Notes under the pieces: generated by a model
The model's input: the letters and a program-made list of their open reading frames with translations, nothing else
Databases searched by the model: none
Told to the model about the DNA's origin: nothing
Part shown: positions 39,735 through 50,970 of the stretch, piece by piece
Numbering within the stretch: the first letter of the stretch is position 1
How the letters are laid out: each line of letters opens with the position of its first letter
Assembly: GCF_027244095.1 (NCBI RefSeq)
Contig: NC_069669.1
Coordinates: 7,590,501-7,654,500, forward strand
DNA: 64,000 nt
Direction: 5' to 3'
Source of the DNA: Hemicordylus capensis
Lineage: Eukaryota; Chordata; Lepidosauria; Squamata; Cordylidae
Translations under genes and position numbers: made by a program

Positions 39735-39895
39735 AAGAACGTAAGAACAGCCTGGCTGGATCAGGCCCGAGGCCTATCTAGTCTAGTATCCTGTTTCCCA
39801 CAATGGCCTGCCAGATGCCTCTGGGAAGCCCACAGGCAGGAAATGAAGGCATGCCCTCTCTCTTGCTGTTGCTCTGTATGTTCCTATGACCTGCT
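39735..39895 (-). repeat. CR1-like LINE 3' UTR fragment
   Basis: Reverse: AGAACAGCCTGGCTGGATCA, then CCAGATGCCTCTGGGAAGCC. It matches 58.25-58.57 kb and ends 26 bases from the small membrane gene's stop codon. Confidence 0.7.
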
Positions 39896-39920
39896 TGATC
39901 CCCAGAATCGGCTTCTGTCT

Positions 39921-40015
39921 TTACCACTGCGCCTCACGGTGGCTCCTGGGCACAGTCCGCGGCTGCCGTCTCTTCAAATACACCTCGGGGTCCACCGTCT
40001 CTTGCACGGCTTGTT
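39921..40015 (-). CDS. small membrane protein exon 3 and stop
   Basis: Acceptor GTGTCCCTTCAG, then EQAVQETVDPEVYLKRRQPR and TVPRSHREAQW, ending in TAA at 39923-39921. Confidence 0.7.
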
Positions 40016-43000
40016 CTGAAGGGACACAAGGGAAACAAAAAGGGATGCTTCACACATCGAGTACATGAGACAGATGGGGTGGTCTTAATACCATAGGAAG
40101 CTGCCTTATACCAAGTAGACCATTGGTCCATCTAGCTCAGTATTGTCTGCACAGACTGGCGGCAGCTTCTCCAAGGTTGCAGGCAGGAATCTCTCTCAGC
40201 CCTATCTTGGAGATGCTGCCAGGGAGGGAACTTGGAACCTTCTGCTCTTCCCTGAGCAGCTACATCCCCTAAAGGGAAGATCTTACATACCAGATGCTGC
40301 TGAACGGCACCAAGCATGCAGGTGCTCTTCCCAGAGCAGCCCCACCCCCTCAGGGGAATATCTTCCAGTACTCACACATGTAGTCTCCCATTCAAATGCA
40401 AACCAGGGTGGACCCTGCTTAGCAGAGGGGACAATTCATGCTCACTACCAGAAGATGAGCTCTCCTATGATGGGATCTGAGGAACCTGGTGATCTCCAAG
40501 GTTTGCAGGGTCAGAGTCATTAAAGATATTTAAGTCCCATCATCCTGAACTGTCTGAACTGCCTGGAAGCCACCTAATGAGGCAGTGGGGAAGTAACTTG
40601 CCTAGGGAGCAAGAGGTTGCCGGTTCGTATCCCCGCTGGTATGTTTCCCAGGCTATGGGAAACCCTTATATTGGGGAGCAGCGATATCGGAAGATGCTGA
40701 AAGGCATCATCTCATACTGCACCGGAGGAGGCAATGGGAAACCCCTCCTGTGTTCTGCCAAAGACAACCACCGGGCTCTGTGGGTGCCAGGAGTCAACAC
40801 TGACTCGATGGTGCAACTTTACTTTACTTTAAGGAGCATGGAGGGAACACATGAAAAATTGCAATCTTCTAAATAGGCAGAAACAGCAACAGTTGCTGAG
40901 CAACATGGAACTCACCAATCTCATCCACAATGTTCTCATGGCTTCCAGGGTGAGATGCTCTCTCCTGTTTAGACAAACAGAGGAGAGAGAGAGAGAAAGA
41001 GAGAAGGGGAACAGAATCAGCTGGAGATAGAGTGCAATTTCCCCAACGTTTGCTGGAGAATTAAAGGAGCTCCATAAGCAGTCACCTAAGAACATGCCAG
41101 CAATACATTGTTAAGAAAGAGTTTTTTGTGACTGTTTCTTAGTCATGCCTCCTCCAACCCTGTTTCTGCAGCATGAGATGAGTATATGAAGCAGGTTTAT
41201 TAAGTGATAGGAAGAACATAGGAAGCTGCCATATACTGAGTCAGACTCTTGGTCCATCTAGCTCTGAAATGTCTACAATGAGTCTGGCAGCAGCTTCTCC
41301 AAGGTTGCAGGCAGGAATCTCTCTCAGCCCTATCTTGGTTCAATAAAAAAATCTTGTCCTATCAAAAACAAAAATACTCTTGTCCTATCTTGGAGATGCT
41401 GCCAGGGAGGGAACTTGGAATTGAAATGCTCTTCCCAGAGCGGCTCCATCCCCTGATGGGAATATCTGACAGTGCTCACATTCCTAGCCTCCCATTCATA
41501 TACAGCCAGGGTGGACCCTGCTTAGCTAGGGGGACATGTCATGCTTGCTACCACCAGACCAGCTCTCCTCTCCTTGCATACCATTGTTTGCAAATTCACA
41601 TCAAAAACCATGGTTTCCGAGTGTAGTTTTACAGCCAATTGCAAGCTGTGGCTTGCCCAATCAGAGGCCACACCAAACCACAGTTAAGCTTCCTTGACCA
41701 TGGCTTAGTGCGATGTCTGAACTGAGTGATTGCCTCATCACAGTAAGGCCACCTTTGGAGGTGGGATCGGGGAAAGCAGACAGATGTCAATATTCCAGCC
41801 AATATTGTTTAAAAGGAAGGAAAAATGCAGGCAGATGATAAAGCACTTCTAGAAGCTCCTCAGGTGCCAGATCCAGAGCAATGATATTAGCTGGGCCTAT
41901 TTTGATCCAGCGCTGAGAAAGGCCTTGCATTTATCAAATGCTATGTGAAGGGTCATATTAGATTGCACCAGGGTAACCCAACATTCCTGCAAAGGGCTAA
42001 CTGAAATGCAATCCCAGACAGGGTCAATTGCACTCCCACATGCTCTCTCTCTCTCTCTATATATATTGCCATTGCATCCTCAGGGCAAAGGTGTATTCAA
42101 GTTTCCTTCTCTGCAGTCCAGAGAAGACATAAATCACAGCTCCAGCAACTGCTCCTTGGAGAATGTGAGTGTAGCAGCTTGCATAGATGGCACGTGGACA
42201 AAAATAAACTTAAAACCGAGTTTGAGACGCCATCAGATGCTGGGGACGGGGTCTGGCTTCCTAGAGGGTTCTTTGGGGTGGGCACAACTAGAGACAGAAT
42301 GCCAGGCTAGGCCCAACTCTGATTTTCTGGTCTAGCTATTTTGCCAGTTTCCCCCCACTGCTCCTGCACCTTCCACAGTCACAGCGATGCAAATGCCCTA
42401 AGAATTTAAGAACTCCCCCATCCTCAATAATGATTCAATTATTGAACCAACAAACTACCAAAGCATACAGTACGTCACCAAAGCACAATTATATACAAAG
42501 TGGTTGTTTGTACATAATATATCTACAAATATTTACAAACAAGGTTTTGGTAACCGACAGGGTTATAGAGGATAGGCAGGCAGTACTGTAACTCAGGCTG
42601 AGAGAGATTTTCCTGCCTGCAACCTTGGAGAAGCCGCTGCCAGTCTGTGTAGACAATACTGAGCAAGATGGACCAAGGGTCTGACTCGGTATAAAGCAGT
42701 TTCCTTTCTATGACCCTAACAATGCTAGCAACTCACACTAACAAAACTGCGATGAGGAACCCCCAAATGCTGGTGATACCAGGGACTTCCTTGGTAGGAG
42801 TGGATTGTTGGAGAAGAGGCAAAAAAGTTTCCACACATGACCTAATTGCATCCTCCAAAGGAGAACTGTTGTGCGTCCCTCACCCAGTTTAAAAAGAGAG
42901 AGAGAGAGAGAGAATTAACATCCAGTGCAATTCTCTCTTGGGCAAGCCCCAGCTGCATTCAAAATGTATCATCTGACAAATACAGTAATTATCGGGCAGG

Positions 43001-46000
43001 AGATGGGGGGAGAGGGAACAGACTAAGAAACAGCTGACAATACAGATACACTAAGAGTTTTCTAGAAAATGTCCGCAGGACTCCACCCAATGAAGCAGAA
43101 AGCAGAAATAACTGCTAGGTCCCATTCAACAAGCGATATGATCATAGTCTTGTTTTGTTTTGAAACTGGCTTTGTATTTTAAAGGCTTGCTGGGGTGCCT
43201 ATAATTTGTAAAGAAGTGCAGGCATAAAGAATCCAGCAGCAACACTGATGTCATTTCTGAGGGTATCCAAAGTGGTTCTCATACATTTTTGCCAGAAGTT
43301 CTTAAAATAGCTCAGGGAGTAGGCTGGGTGAAGCGATTCCTGGGCATATTTGTTGTTCCAAACATTATCCCAGTATTTTCCATTATATCAAGCCTTCAAA
43401 AGCTCCTGGATTGCTCAAGAGTCCGTTAAAGATTCATGCTTAGAACACAGGAACATAGGAAGCTGCCATATACTGAGTCAGACCCTTGGTCCATCTCGCT
43501 CAGTATTGTCTACACAGACTGGCAGCGGCTTCTGTTGTCCAACCATTGGAGGGACGAAGTTGTGCAGCCCTATTGTAGACCATAGGGATCTGGATAGACC
43601 AACGGTCTAACATGGTAGAAGGCCGTTCCCAAAGACCTTTGCTCCCCAGCCAACATTACCCTCTGCTAAGGGCTCTACCTGTCTGCAGTAGCCTGTCCTC
43701 CATTAACTTAAAGGACAGTAGGATCATTGTTCTTTTGGTTAATGGTATACTAGATCTTAGAATGAGTGTGATTCTCCCTTATCTTGTTTCATAGGACACA
43801 TTGATGAATGCTATTTACTGTCTTTGCTGATGGAAATACAGGGGAGTCACTTTAAATGTTATGGATTGGAACAGCTGCTCTCCCCGCCCCTGTTAAGGGT
43901 AAGAGCTCTACCACTTTGCCCAGCTAAGCAAGGGTGATTCCCAAACTGTGCCACAAGGGAACCTGAAGATGGTTCTCTGTGCCAAGGCGACTGGCAGTCT
44001 AAATAGAAACATAAGGGACACAGCCACTGGGAGGGACACTATGCTGGGCTGTATAGGGACAGTTGCTCTCCCCCTGCTAAACAGAAAAGACACACATTTG
44101 GAAAGGCATCTCTTGGCCCAGGCGTGATTGACAAACTGTGTGTGTCACAAGAGGGCCTGTAGAGAGTTCCCTGTTTGAAAAGGGCTCCGTCCAAATCTTA
44201 AGCATAAGGGAGACCCCAGCAACGGCCACTGGGTGGGATGCTGTGCCAGGCTGAATAGGGACAGTTGCTCTCCCCCTGCTAAACAGAAGAGAGCCGCCAT
44301 TTTGAGAAGATGCAACTTAACGAGGCTGCACTTTGCCTGAGGGGCAGCTCATTTATTATTTATTGGGGACCTGTCCACTCTGCCTTTTGGCCCCCACAGC
44401 AGTTTATAGAGCAGGCCTGCACAACTTAGCCCCCACCAGCTGTTTTTGGACGACAACTCCCATAATCCTCAGCCACAGTGGCCAATAGCCAGGGATTATG
44501 GGAATTGTAGGCCAAAATCTGCAGGAGGGCCAAAAACGAAGACCAATGGAGATTCCGTCAACAACCTCTAGGAGGGATGCCATGCTGGGCTAAATTGGGA
44601 CAATTGCCCTCCTGTGCCAAGCAGAAGAGAGCCGCCATTTTGAGAATGTGCCCCTTGGCCCCATTTTGAGGGGCCGCATAACGAAGCCAACTTTCCCCGA
44701 GCAGGGGGGAACTCATTGATTATGGATTTAGCACTCTGCTTTCCAACCAAAAAAAGTTCCCCAAGCTATTTACAGAGCAAAAACAATGAAAGGATAGTTC
44801 CCTGCCCGCATGGAGAAACACAAAGGAGACCCTAGCAACAGCCATTGGCAGGGACGTTATGCTGGACTGGATAGGGACCACTGCTCTTCCCCTGCTAACC
44901 ATTTCAAAAGATGGTCGATAAACAAAAGAGGAGAGATAAAACACATACGCACACAGTTTTCCCAACACATTCAAAGCCTGTGCTGCAAAGGGGGAAAGAA
45001 ATCCAAACTCTAGTCATAAAAACCAATCAAAATATGATGTGTCAGCCAGCCCAAAATAGCCTCCTGAGGGAAAGTCCCACCTCAGAAATTGGAGGTGGGA
45101 ATTTCCTGGCTGACAGCTCATACCCTTAATTACGAATGAAAAACAGCAGCTTGAAGATGTTTTGCTCTCCCTTGGTATCCTGAGATAGCGGATATTTTGC
45201 ATTTCAGAGGGAAGCCACTCCGGCATCTTGAATCACATGCATCTGATGCAGACAGGGCTCTTTGGAAACCTGCCTAATTCTCTCTGGATGGGAAAGGTTT
45301 TAAGAGGTTTTCCCCTCCCCAAAATGGTTTATTTGGGAGACGGGGGAGCAACACTTTGGTATGTTGATGCAATTGAAAATATTTGATTGAAGATGGCCTT
45401 TTCTTCTAAGAGGAATGCCAATTTGTGCTAATTAAGCTGCAAGTTATCTTACAGTCAGGAGAAAGACATCATTTCATCAGTATCTTTAAAGAGAACCATT
45501 ACTGAAGTTTTGATGGGATGCACAGGTACGTAGGAAACTGCCTTCTGCTGAGTCAAGCCATTGGTCCCTCTTGCTCAATCTTGCCTACTCTGACTGGCAG
45601 CAGCTGTCCAGAGTTTTAAACAAATATATTTCCCAGTCCTTCCTGGAGATGCCAGCAGGCCCGTAGCCAGCTGGTGGCATGATATGTACCTGCCACACAA
45701 AAAAATTCTCTTCCCTCCCCAGCCTCACTTTCACTGAACATTTGATAACCTGCCTCCCCTGACTTCTGCAATCCTCTCCCCTCATTTATTATTATTTTTA
45801 AATAGGCTGGTTATAGGCTTGGATATCAGGGATTAGACTTGGGGCCTCCTGCATTCAGGGTGGGCCATTATGACTGGGGATGATGGGAATTGTAGTCCAA
45901 CATCTGGGTTGACTGTACAGGATGGAGATAAGGCGCTGGCCAAAGGCTTCGTGGAAAAGGTAATCTTTGAGAAAGATCTGAAGGAAGCAGGAGAGGTGAC

Positions 46001-47080
46001 ATCATCCAGATGTTTAAAGAGGAGGAGTAAAGGTCGAGGGCTAGGGATGTGCAAAAAATCCAAATGAATTGATGTGAATTTGAATCGAATTCAAATCTAC
46101 TCGACTCTGCTTGCCAAGAATGGGATTCATTCAAATCGATTCAAATCTGGGAGCATTCAAATCAATTTGAGCAAATCTCATTCTGGGCAAAGAGTTTTGA
46201 GTCAAATTGATTTCGTTTGAATGGTGTGCACATCCCTGTCACAGGCAAGGATGTACCAGGACAGGGCTGTACAACCTTGGTCCTCCTGTAGATGCCAGAC
46301 TACAACTCCCATCATCTCCAGCCACAGTAGCCCAGAGTTAGGGATGATGGGAGATGGAGGGCTTTGAAGAGAAGGATGAGTGGTGGGGTGTGTGTTTGGG
46401 GGGTGGGGGCACGGAGATGAGAATGGGAAGCACCAGAAATCAAACCAGCCCTGTCACTAAATATCTGAACATTTATGGTAGAACAAGGGAATTACCCATA
46501 GCCCTGCTGCTTCCAAGCTCAGCCTTGCAAATGAGCTGTTGAACCAGTTTTAAGGGGAAATTAATCTGTGTTAAGTGATCTCGCAATCATCCCCCCTGCC
46601 CCGAACCGCCTGCATTACTAGGTCATGTTGAAACAGATACAGAAGGGTGTCTGTTCCACCCCCCCAACTTTATACCCCGAGTATCCATTTCAAGAGGACA
46701 CAGCATCTCAGGCAACACACTCCCAGGTTGTGCTGAGTCGCCAAGACTTTTGGGGCCTCGGAGTGTACCTGGATTTTGCTCTGGGAACGCCCTGGCTCTT
46801 TCCCCGATGGAGGAGAAGCTTTGTGCTCGTGGTGAGGTTCCCTCTTCCGTGTATCCACACTAAATAAGACACCACTTAGCCTCTCCAGAGAGGCCTCCAG
46901 TTCTTCTTCAGTGCATTCCAGGCGTCTTCCAGAGCTGTGGGTGTGATATGTGGATGGAGTCCAGGAGGAGATCTCACTCTCTTTCTCTCTCCTGATTTCA
47001 TCCTCTGGCTTCTGCTTCATCAAAATCAGGACGATGAAAAACAAGAAGAAACACAAATAGACGACCCAGACTTCCTCCAT
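39921..47080 (-). CDS. small single-pass membrane protein, 3 exons, 151 aa, unidentified
   Basis: Three exons with matching phases: 47080-46769, 40964-40916 and 40015-39921. The protein begins MEEVWVVYLCFFLFFIVLIL, a hydrophobic helix at about residues 4-20 without a cleavage site. It looks like an N-terminal signal anchor with nearly all of the protein in the cytosol, or in the lumen if reversed. The rest is polar: an acidic segment (ECTEEELEASLERLSG), a basic, Ser/Pro-rich middle and a basic C-terminus (EVYLKRRQPRT). I do not recognise the family. Transmembrane adaptors and small ER membrane proteins have such layouts, but nothing specific supports either. A TSS near 47.1 kb is suggested by an inverted CCAAT box. 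Confidence 0.7.
40093..40465 (-). repeat. 5S/tRNA-Ala SINE with an internal partial duplication
   Basis: Reverse copy. The block CTCTTCCCAGAGCAGCC occurs after an extra AGATGCTGCTGAACGGCACC segment. Confidence 0.8.
40570..40835 (+). repeat. tRNA-derived SINE (B-box family)
   Basis: GCCACCTAATGAGGCAGTGG head and CTTTACTTTACTTTA end. It lies 81 bases from exon 2 of the small membrane gene. Confidence 0.85.
40916..40964 (-). CDS. small membrane protein exon 2
   Basis: 49 nt, acceptor GTTTGTCTAAACAG and donor ATTG/GTGAGT, phase 0 in and 1 out. It encodes ERASHPGSHENIVDEI. Its small size makes it uncertain alone, but both phases fit the neighbours. Confidence 0.65.
41213..41572 (-). repeat. 5S/tRNA-Ala SINE with a short form of the internal insert
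   Basis: At 41338-41385 the AATCTTGTCCTAT unit occurs twice with A-rich linkers, at the same SINE position as at 38.4 kb. Confidence 0.8.
41573..42430. other. gene-free stretch
   Basis: No supported exon. (CT)n and (AT)n at about 42041-42065. ACCATGGTTTCCGAGTG near 41610 may belong to an old MITE. Confidence 0.35.
42436..42715 (+). repeat. 5S SINE 3' half preceded by the internal insert
   Basis: AACCAACAAACTACCAAAGC to TATTTACAAACAAGG, then a short unrelated stretch, then GGCTGAGAGAGA and the SINE 3' half. Confidence 0.75.
43447..43535 (-). repeat. 5S SINE 3' fragment
   Basis: ACAGGAACATAGGAAGCTGC to GACTGGCAGCGGCTTCTG, followed by a MITE-like remnant to about 43590. Confidence 0.75.
43850..44915 (-). 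repeat. cluster of four CAAGAGGCACC-family copies
   Basis: The block CTGCTAA preceded by GGACAGTTGCTCTCCCC (or close variants) occurs at about 44050, 44255, 44590 and 44870. Each follows GGGA(C/T)(A/G)CTATGCTGG-type sequence. A hAT MITE remnant lies at 44425-44530 inside the cluster. Confidence 0.65.
45520..45665 (-). repeat. old 5S SINE fragment
   Basis: TACGTAGGAAACTGCCTTC to GCTGTCCAGAG, then diverged to TCCTGGAGATGCCA. Confidence 0.6.
46043..46238. mobile_element. palindromic MITE with AGGGATGTGCA ends
   Basis: AGGGATGTGCA at the left and TGCACATCCCT at the right, around an interior built of repeated TCAAAT and GAATT words on both strands. A related GGTGTGCAC block lies in the hAT element at 9.2 kb. 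Confidence 0.7.
46262..46350. mobile_element. hAT MITE, diverged
   Basis: ACAGGGCTGTACAACC end, then GACTACAACTCCCATCATC and a shortened right arm. Confidence 0.65.
46769..47080 (-). CDS. small membrane protein exon 1
   Basis: 104 codons from ATG at 47080, ending in phase 0 at ATCCAG/GTACAC. It encodes the membrane helix followed by KQKPEDEIRREKESE and the acidic TEEELEASLERL helix. Confidence 0.75.
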
Positions 47081-47128
47081 TCCAGCACTCAGGTAGCAAT
47101 GGCTACTTTGGCACGCCGCGTCAGCTGA

Positions 47129-47133
47129 CCAAT
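47129..47133 (-). promoter_or_regulatory. inverted CCAAT box upstream of the small membrane gene
   Basis: ATTGG on the minus strand about 50 bases before the ATG, next to CAGCTGACGCGGCG. Consistent with a TATA-less promoter. Confidence 0.45.
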
Positions 47134-47134
47134 A

Positions 47135-48535
47135 CTAGCGAGGGATACAGGCGGTGCTGAAAGCACTCAAAACTGTGCAATTTAGGGTCCAAAGTGAAAA
47201 TATTTTTGAATGGGGAGCACCAAAAAATAAAAAATAAATATCAAGCCAGTCTTGTAATTAATATTTGAACATTCATGGCAGAACTTGCAAAATGCGCTCC
47301 ACACTATAATGTCATGAAAGAACAGTTCACACCATAAGCGAATCTCTTCTTTAGTTCTAGGGGAAAAAATAAATTGCTTTTGTGTTTTGGAACTGAGGTT
47401 TCGTTACAGAATTTCAAAAAAAGAAAAAAAATCCCCCCTTGCACTTGCTGGCTGGAATTTTTTATCCACTCCCCCCCCCCCCAGACTAGCAATAAGTTTC
47501 AGTATTGAAATGTCAATAGAATTCAAGGAGAGTATTCAGAATCACCAAATTGCCCTCCAATGCTTGAAATCTTTCAAAGGTTCTCGTTATAGATTACCTT
47601 ATAGTCCTTTACGAGGTAGATACAATAAGCAATGTTTCCAGCATCCAAACGGCTTCCTAATAGCTTAATGATCACACTTTAAGTATCTTAATTAAATTTA
47701 TACTTTGAAATCAGCCAATATTTGCTCTAGAATATGTTGGTTTTAGGCATAATCGACAAGACGTAAATATTACATTTAAGAAAACCTTTTAGAAACAATT
47801 TGCAAAACACGTTTTCCCCCTCCCCCTGTAAACTAAACTAAGTTACAAAGCTTTCGAATGCTGAATTTCTCTCTCTCTCCAGGGTGAAGTCAGTCCAGAT
47901 GGATGTTTGATGATCTTGGGCGTTGGATATTACTTTGCAGAAGTCGTGGCTCTTCAAGATTCCCTTCCTAAATGCTCTCCTGAATCTGTGGCATCCATGC
48001 TCCCTTCAGACTCAACCTGCTATTCCATGCACAAGTTAACAGCCAAGGGACCAATGAGAATTTGCTGGCCCGCCCCCATTTTTAACCAATCCGGGAAAAG
48101 GGATGGTGGAAATAGTCTATTGCCTCACAGAAGTTGGACCAACATGGAAGTAGTGAGCCAACGAAGTGAATGGAGAAGGCTTGGCTGGTGGGCCCATTTT
48201 CTCCTTGAATCTTCCAGATGAGGTCCAACAGGGATTGGAATGCATTTCATAGCCCCTGCCAGGAGTGTTTTGTAACAGCAGAGGGTGCCAAGACATAAGG
48301 AGAAGAGGCTCATCCAGGTACCTGCTGTCCTTTCTGTGTTATATCCCTCGGTTTGCTGGCGGACCAATTCTAGAAGCTTCAATCAAGCTTTATTACGGTC
48401 AAAGACCAGCATAAAGTACAGGGCAAATGATGGGGGAAAGGGTAGATTCCATGAAAAGCATAAACGTCATACTAATACAGCAGCACGGCTAACACTGACC
48501 TGATTATGATGAAGCTGTTAAATTTTAGAAGCTAA
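47135..48535. other. intergenic stretch without recognised features
   Basis: Spacer between the small membrane gene and the C8orf33-like gene. A C run at 47470-47482. No splice-flanked exon. Confidence 0.35.
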
Positions 48536-48538
48536 AAC

Positions 48539-48673
48539 AGGGGTTCTCAAACTTGGGTCCCTGGATGTTGCTGGACTACAATTCCCATCACCCCAGCCAC
48601 AATGGCATTCAGCTGGGGCTGATGGGAGTTGTAGTCCAACAACATCTGGGGACCCATGTTTGAGAAACCCTGA
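48539..48673. mobile_element. palindromic hAT MITE
   Basis: CAGGGGTTCTCAAAC and GTTTGAGAAACCCTG ends with GCTGGACTACAATTCCCATC arm. Confidence 0.85.
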
Positions 48674-49146
48674 GCTAAAAGAACAAAAAAGGTTTTAGAT
48701 TAAGAATTAAAAAGAAATAGAAAACAGTTACTACGAGTTATGAAACTAGAAAATTTTAGGCTATAAAAACTATAAAAGCCTATAGGGTAGTAAAAAAATA
48801 TGGCGCTTAAAACTGCAAGGCTGCCTTGCAGAACATTCGTAGCAGGGTACCAAGTTACATGCTGCCTGTCATTGAACGACAAGTTTTAGACAAAGCCACG
48901 CAGAACCTGGCCTCATTGTAGGTGTCATCGAGCCTAGCCCCAGAGAACAACGGAGAGGTGGGAAAGTGGCTTGCATGTCCAGGCGGGAAGCCTTATTCAC
49001 ACTTTATTTTCAATGCACATACAGACCAATATGCCCATTCTGTTATTCAAGTGTTATGTTCAAAGCACATATGGGAGTAGTGTCCTATTCTGACATGATG
49101 TTGAACACTCGTACAAGGAGTGTAGTGTACACAGGCAGAGATCTGT

Positions 49147-49400
49147 AAAGGTAAAGTGTGCCGTTGAGTCGCTGTTGACTCCTGGTGACCACAGAGCCCT
49201 GTGGTTGTCTTTGGTAGAATCCAGGAGGGGTTGACCATGGCCATCTCCCACACAGTATATAAGATGATGCCTTTCAGCATCTTCCTATATCGCTGCTGCC
49301 CGATATAGGTGTTACCCATAGTCTGGGAAACATACCAGCGGGGAGTCGAACCGGCAACCTCTGCCTTGCAAGTCAAGTCACTTGCCCATACCAAGGTAGT
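49147..49400 (-). repeat. tRNA-derived SINE (B-box family)
   Basis: Reverse copy, AAGGTAAAGTGTGCCGTTG to GGAGTCGAACCGGCAACC (B box) and beyond. Confidence 0.85.
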
Positions 49401-49895
49401 TATTCACATGATAGGGCCGTTCACACGACAGAAAACTGGGTAAGACAAGCGTTCTATCCGGCTTCAGGTGCTAACCACGCCCCCGAATTTCGATCGTGTG
49501 CGAACAAATTTCTAGTGTGCTGGGAAGGGAGAAATGGTCTCTCTATCCTCTCTCCCTTTCTCTGCATCATAGATAAGCTTTATAAAGCTTGTTTCCTGCT
49601 AAGCTGGGAAAAGGCGCTGACTCTTTACATATATACTAGAAACAGTTCTGAACCTCAAACATTTTTATTTATAGAGTCAAGCATCAAAAGGCAAAGCTCC
49701 TGCCTTGCCCCACCACTTCTTCTTCTCTCTGTAGAATTCCAAGGCCAACTCTAGGAGCACATGATGCAATTTCTTTTAAAAAAAGAAAAGAAAAAGGCAG
49801 GCCCCGAAAACACAGTGATTGCATGGGATCCCAGGCAAAACAGATCCTTGATCAGTTCAACAGGATAGCCGCTTTTCTTCTAGCTTCTTTTAATT

Positions 49896-50030
49896 CAGGG
49901 GTTTCCACTCAGGTCCCCAGATGTAGTTGAACTACAACTCCCATCATCCCCAGCCACAATGGCCTTTGGTGGGGGTGATGGGGATTGTAGTCTAATAATA
50001 TCTGGGGGCCCAAAGTTGGGAATCCCTGTT
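49896..50030. mobile_element. palindromic hAT MITE
   Basis: CAGGGGTTTCCACTC and GTTGGGAATCCCTG ends with GAACTACAACTCCCATCATC arm. Confidence 0.8.
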
Positions 50031-50499
50031 TTAATTGATCATTCACATAAATGAGCCCTTTCCATCAGCAGGAATGGCTGCTGTTGGCACAGTTCTACCA
50101 GGGGAGGGGGTTCCCATGTAGCCCGCCCCATGGATGTCCGTGTGGGGAGGTTCTCCCATGGCACCTGCAACTTACTCAGAAGCTTATGGCACCACAAGCG
50201 ACGCCAAATCTTTGCCCAAGTCAAAATGGGGTAGGTGGCAATTACCCAGACCTTACAGCAAACTACATCAGGCAGTTGTTTTGAGATCAACTATTCAGCA
50301 CCAAGCAGTGGTACAAAGTCAGGGTGTTGTAGAAGTGCAGAGTTTGGTTGTTAGAGTTGCCAACACTTGAACTGGCATCTACAGCTGTGCCTTTAACAAT
50401 AGCTGATGTGCGAGAATTAGCAGGTGGTAATGTTTAACGGGGTGCTGTGAATACTTCATTGGCTAATTTCTGCAGATCAAGCTGATGTTAAAGGTTTGT

Positions 50500-50612
50500 T
50501 TGTTTGCTGGACTCCCATCACTCACAGCCTTCAGCCACTTCAACAGGGGATGATGAGATCTGTAGCCCAACACCATCTGGGGATGCAATGTTGAGAACCT
50601 CTCCTATAAAGG
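50500..50612. mobile_element. hAT MITE remnant
   Basis: GCTGGACTCCCATCACTC to CAATGTTGAGAACCTCTC, left end missing. Confidence 0.55.
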
Positions 50613-50764
50613 CACTTTGTTATCCTCTTTTGTGCTAATCAACCACACAACAGTTTCAATTTTTGGAATTTCCTTTCTGTAAGCCTTTTTTAAAAAAAGC
50701 AAACTTCCCCCCAAATTTTCAGTGCCTGATCAAAATCAACCCGCAACTGTCCAATGTGCTTTCT

Positions 50765-50970
50765 TTAGAAAAAATCAAAGCGGAACTCCTCTTGGGAAGA
50801 CGTGAACACAAAAGGGCAAGCATCAGCTGCCCCAGGGGAAGATGAGGACATGGGAGGAGGAAGAGAAGATTCTGCAGGGCTCTGATCTCTTCTGGCCATT
50901 TCCACAGACTTCCTGAAAACGCGGCTGCTCTTCCTGCGGGCGTCTTTAGTTACTTCTGCAATACGAGCCG
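50765..50970 (-). CDS. C8orf33: C8orf33 homologue exon 9 and stop
   Basis: Pyrimidine-rich acceptor ending CTTCAAAAG. It encodes ARIAEVTKDARRKSSRVFRK, a Ser/Pro stretch and the diagnostic EEFRFDFF before TAA at 50767-50765. Confidence 0.9.

Noticed and set aside
46853-46965. Immune transmembrane adaptor (LAT-like) identity for the small membrane protein
   Set aside because: The layout is similar, but no conserved YxN motifs or CxxC palmitoylation site are present.
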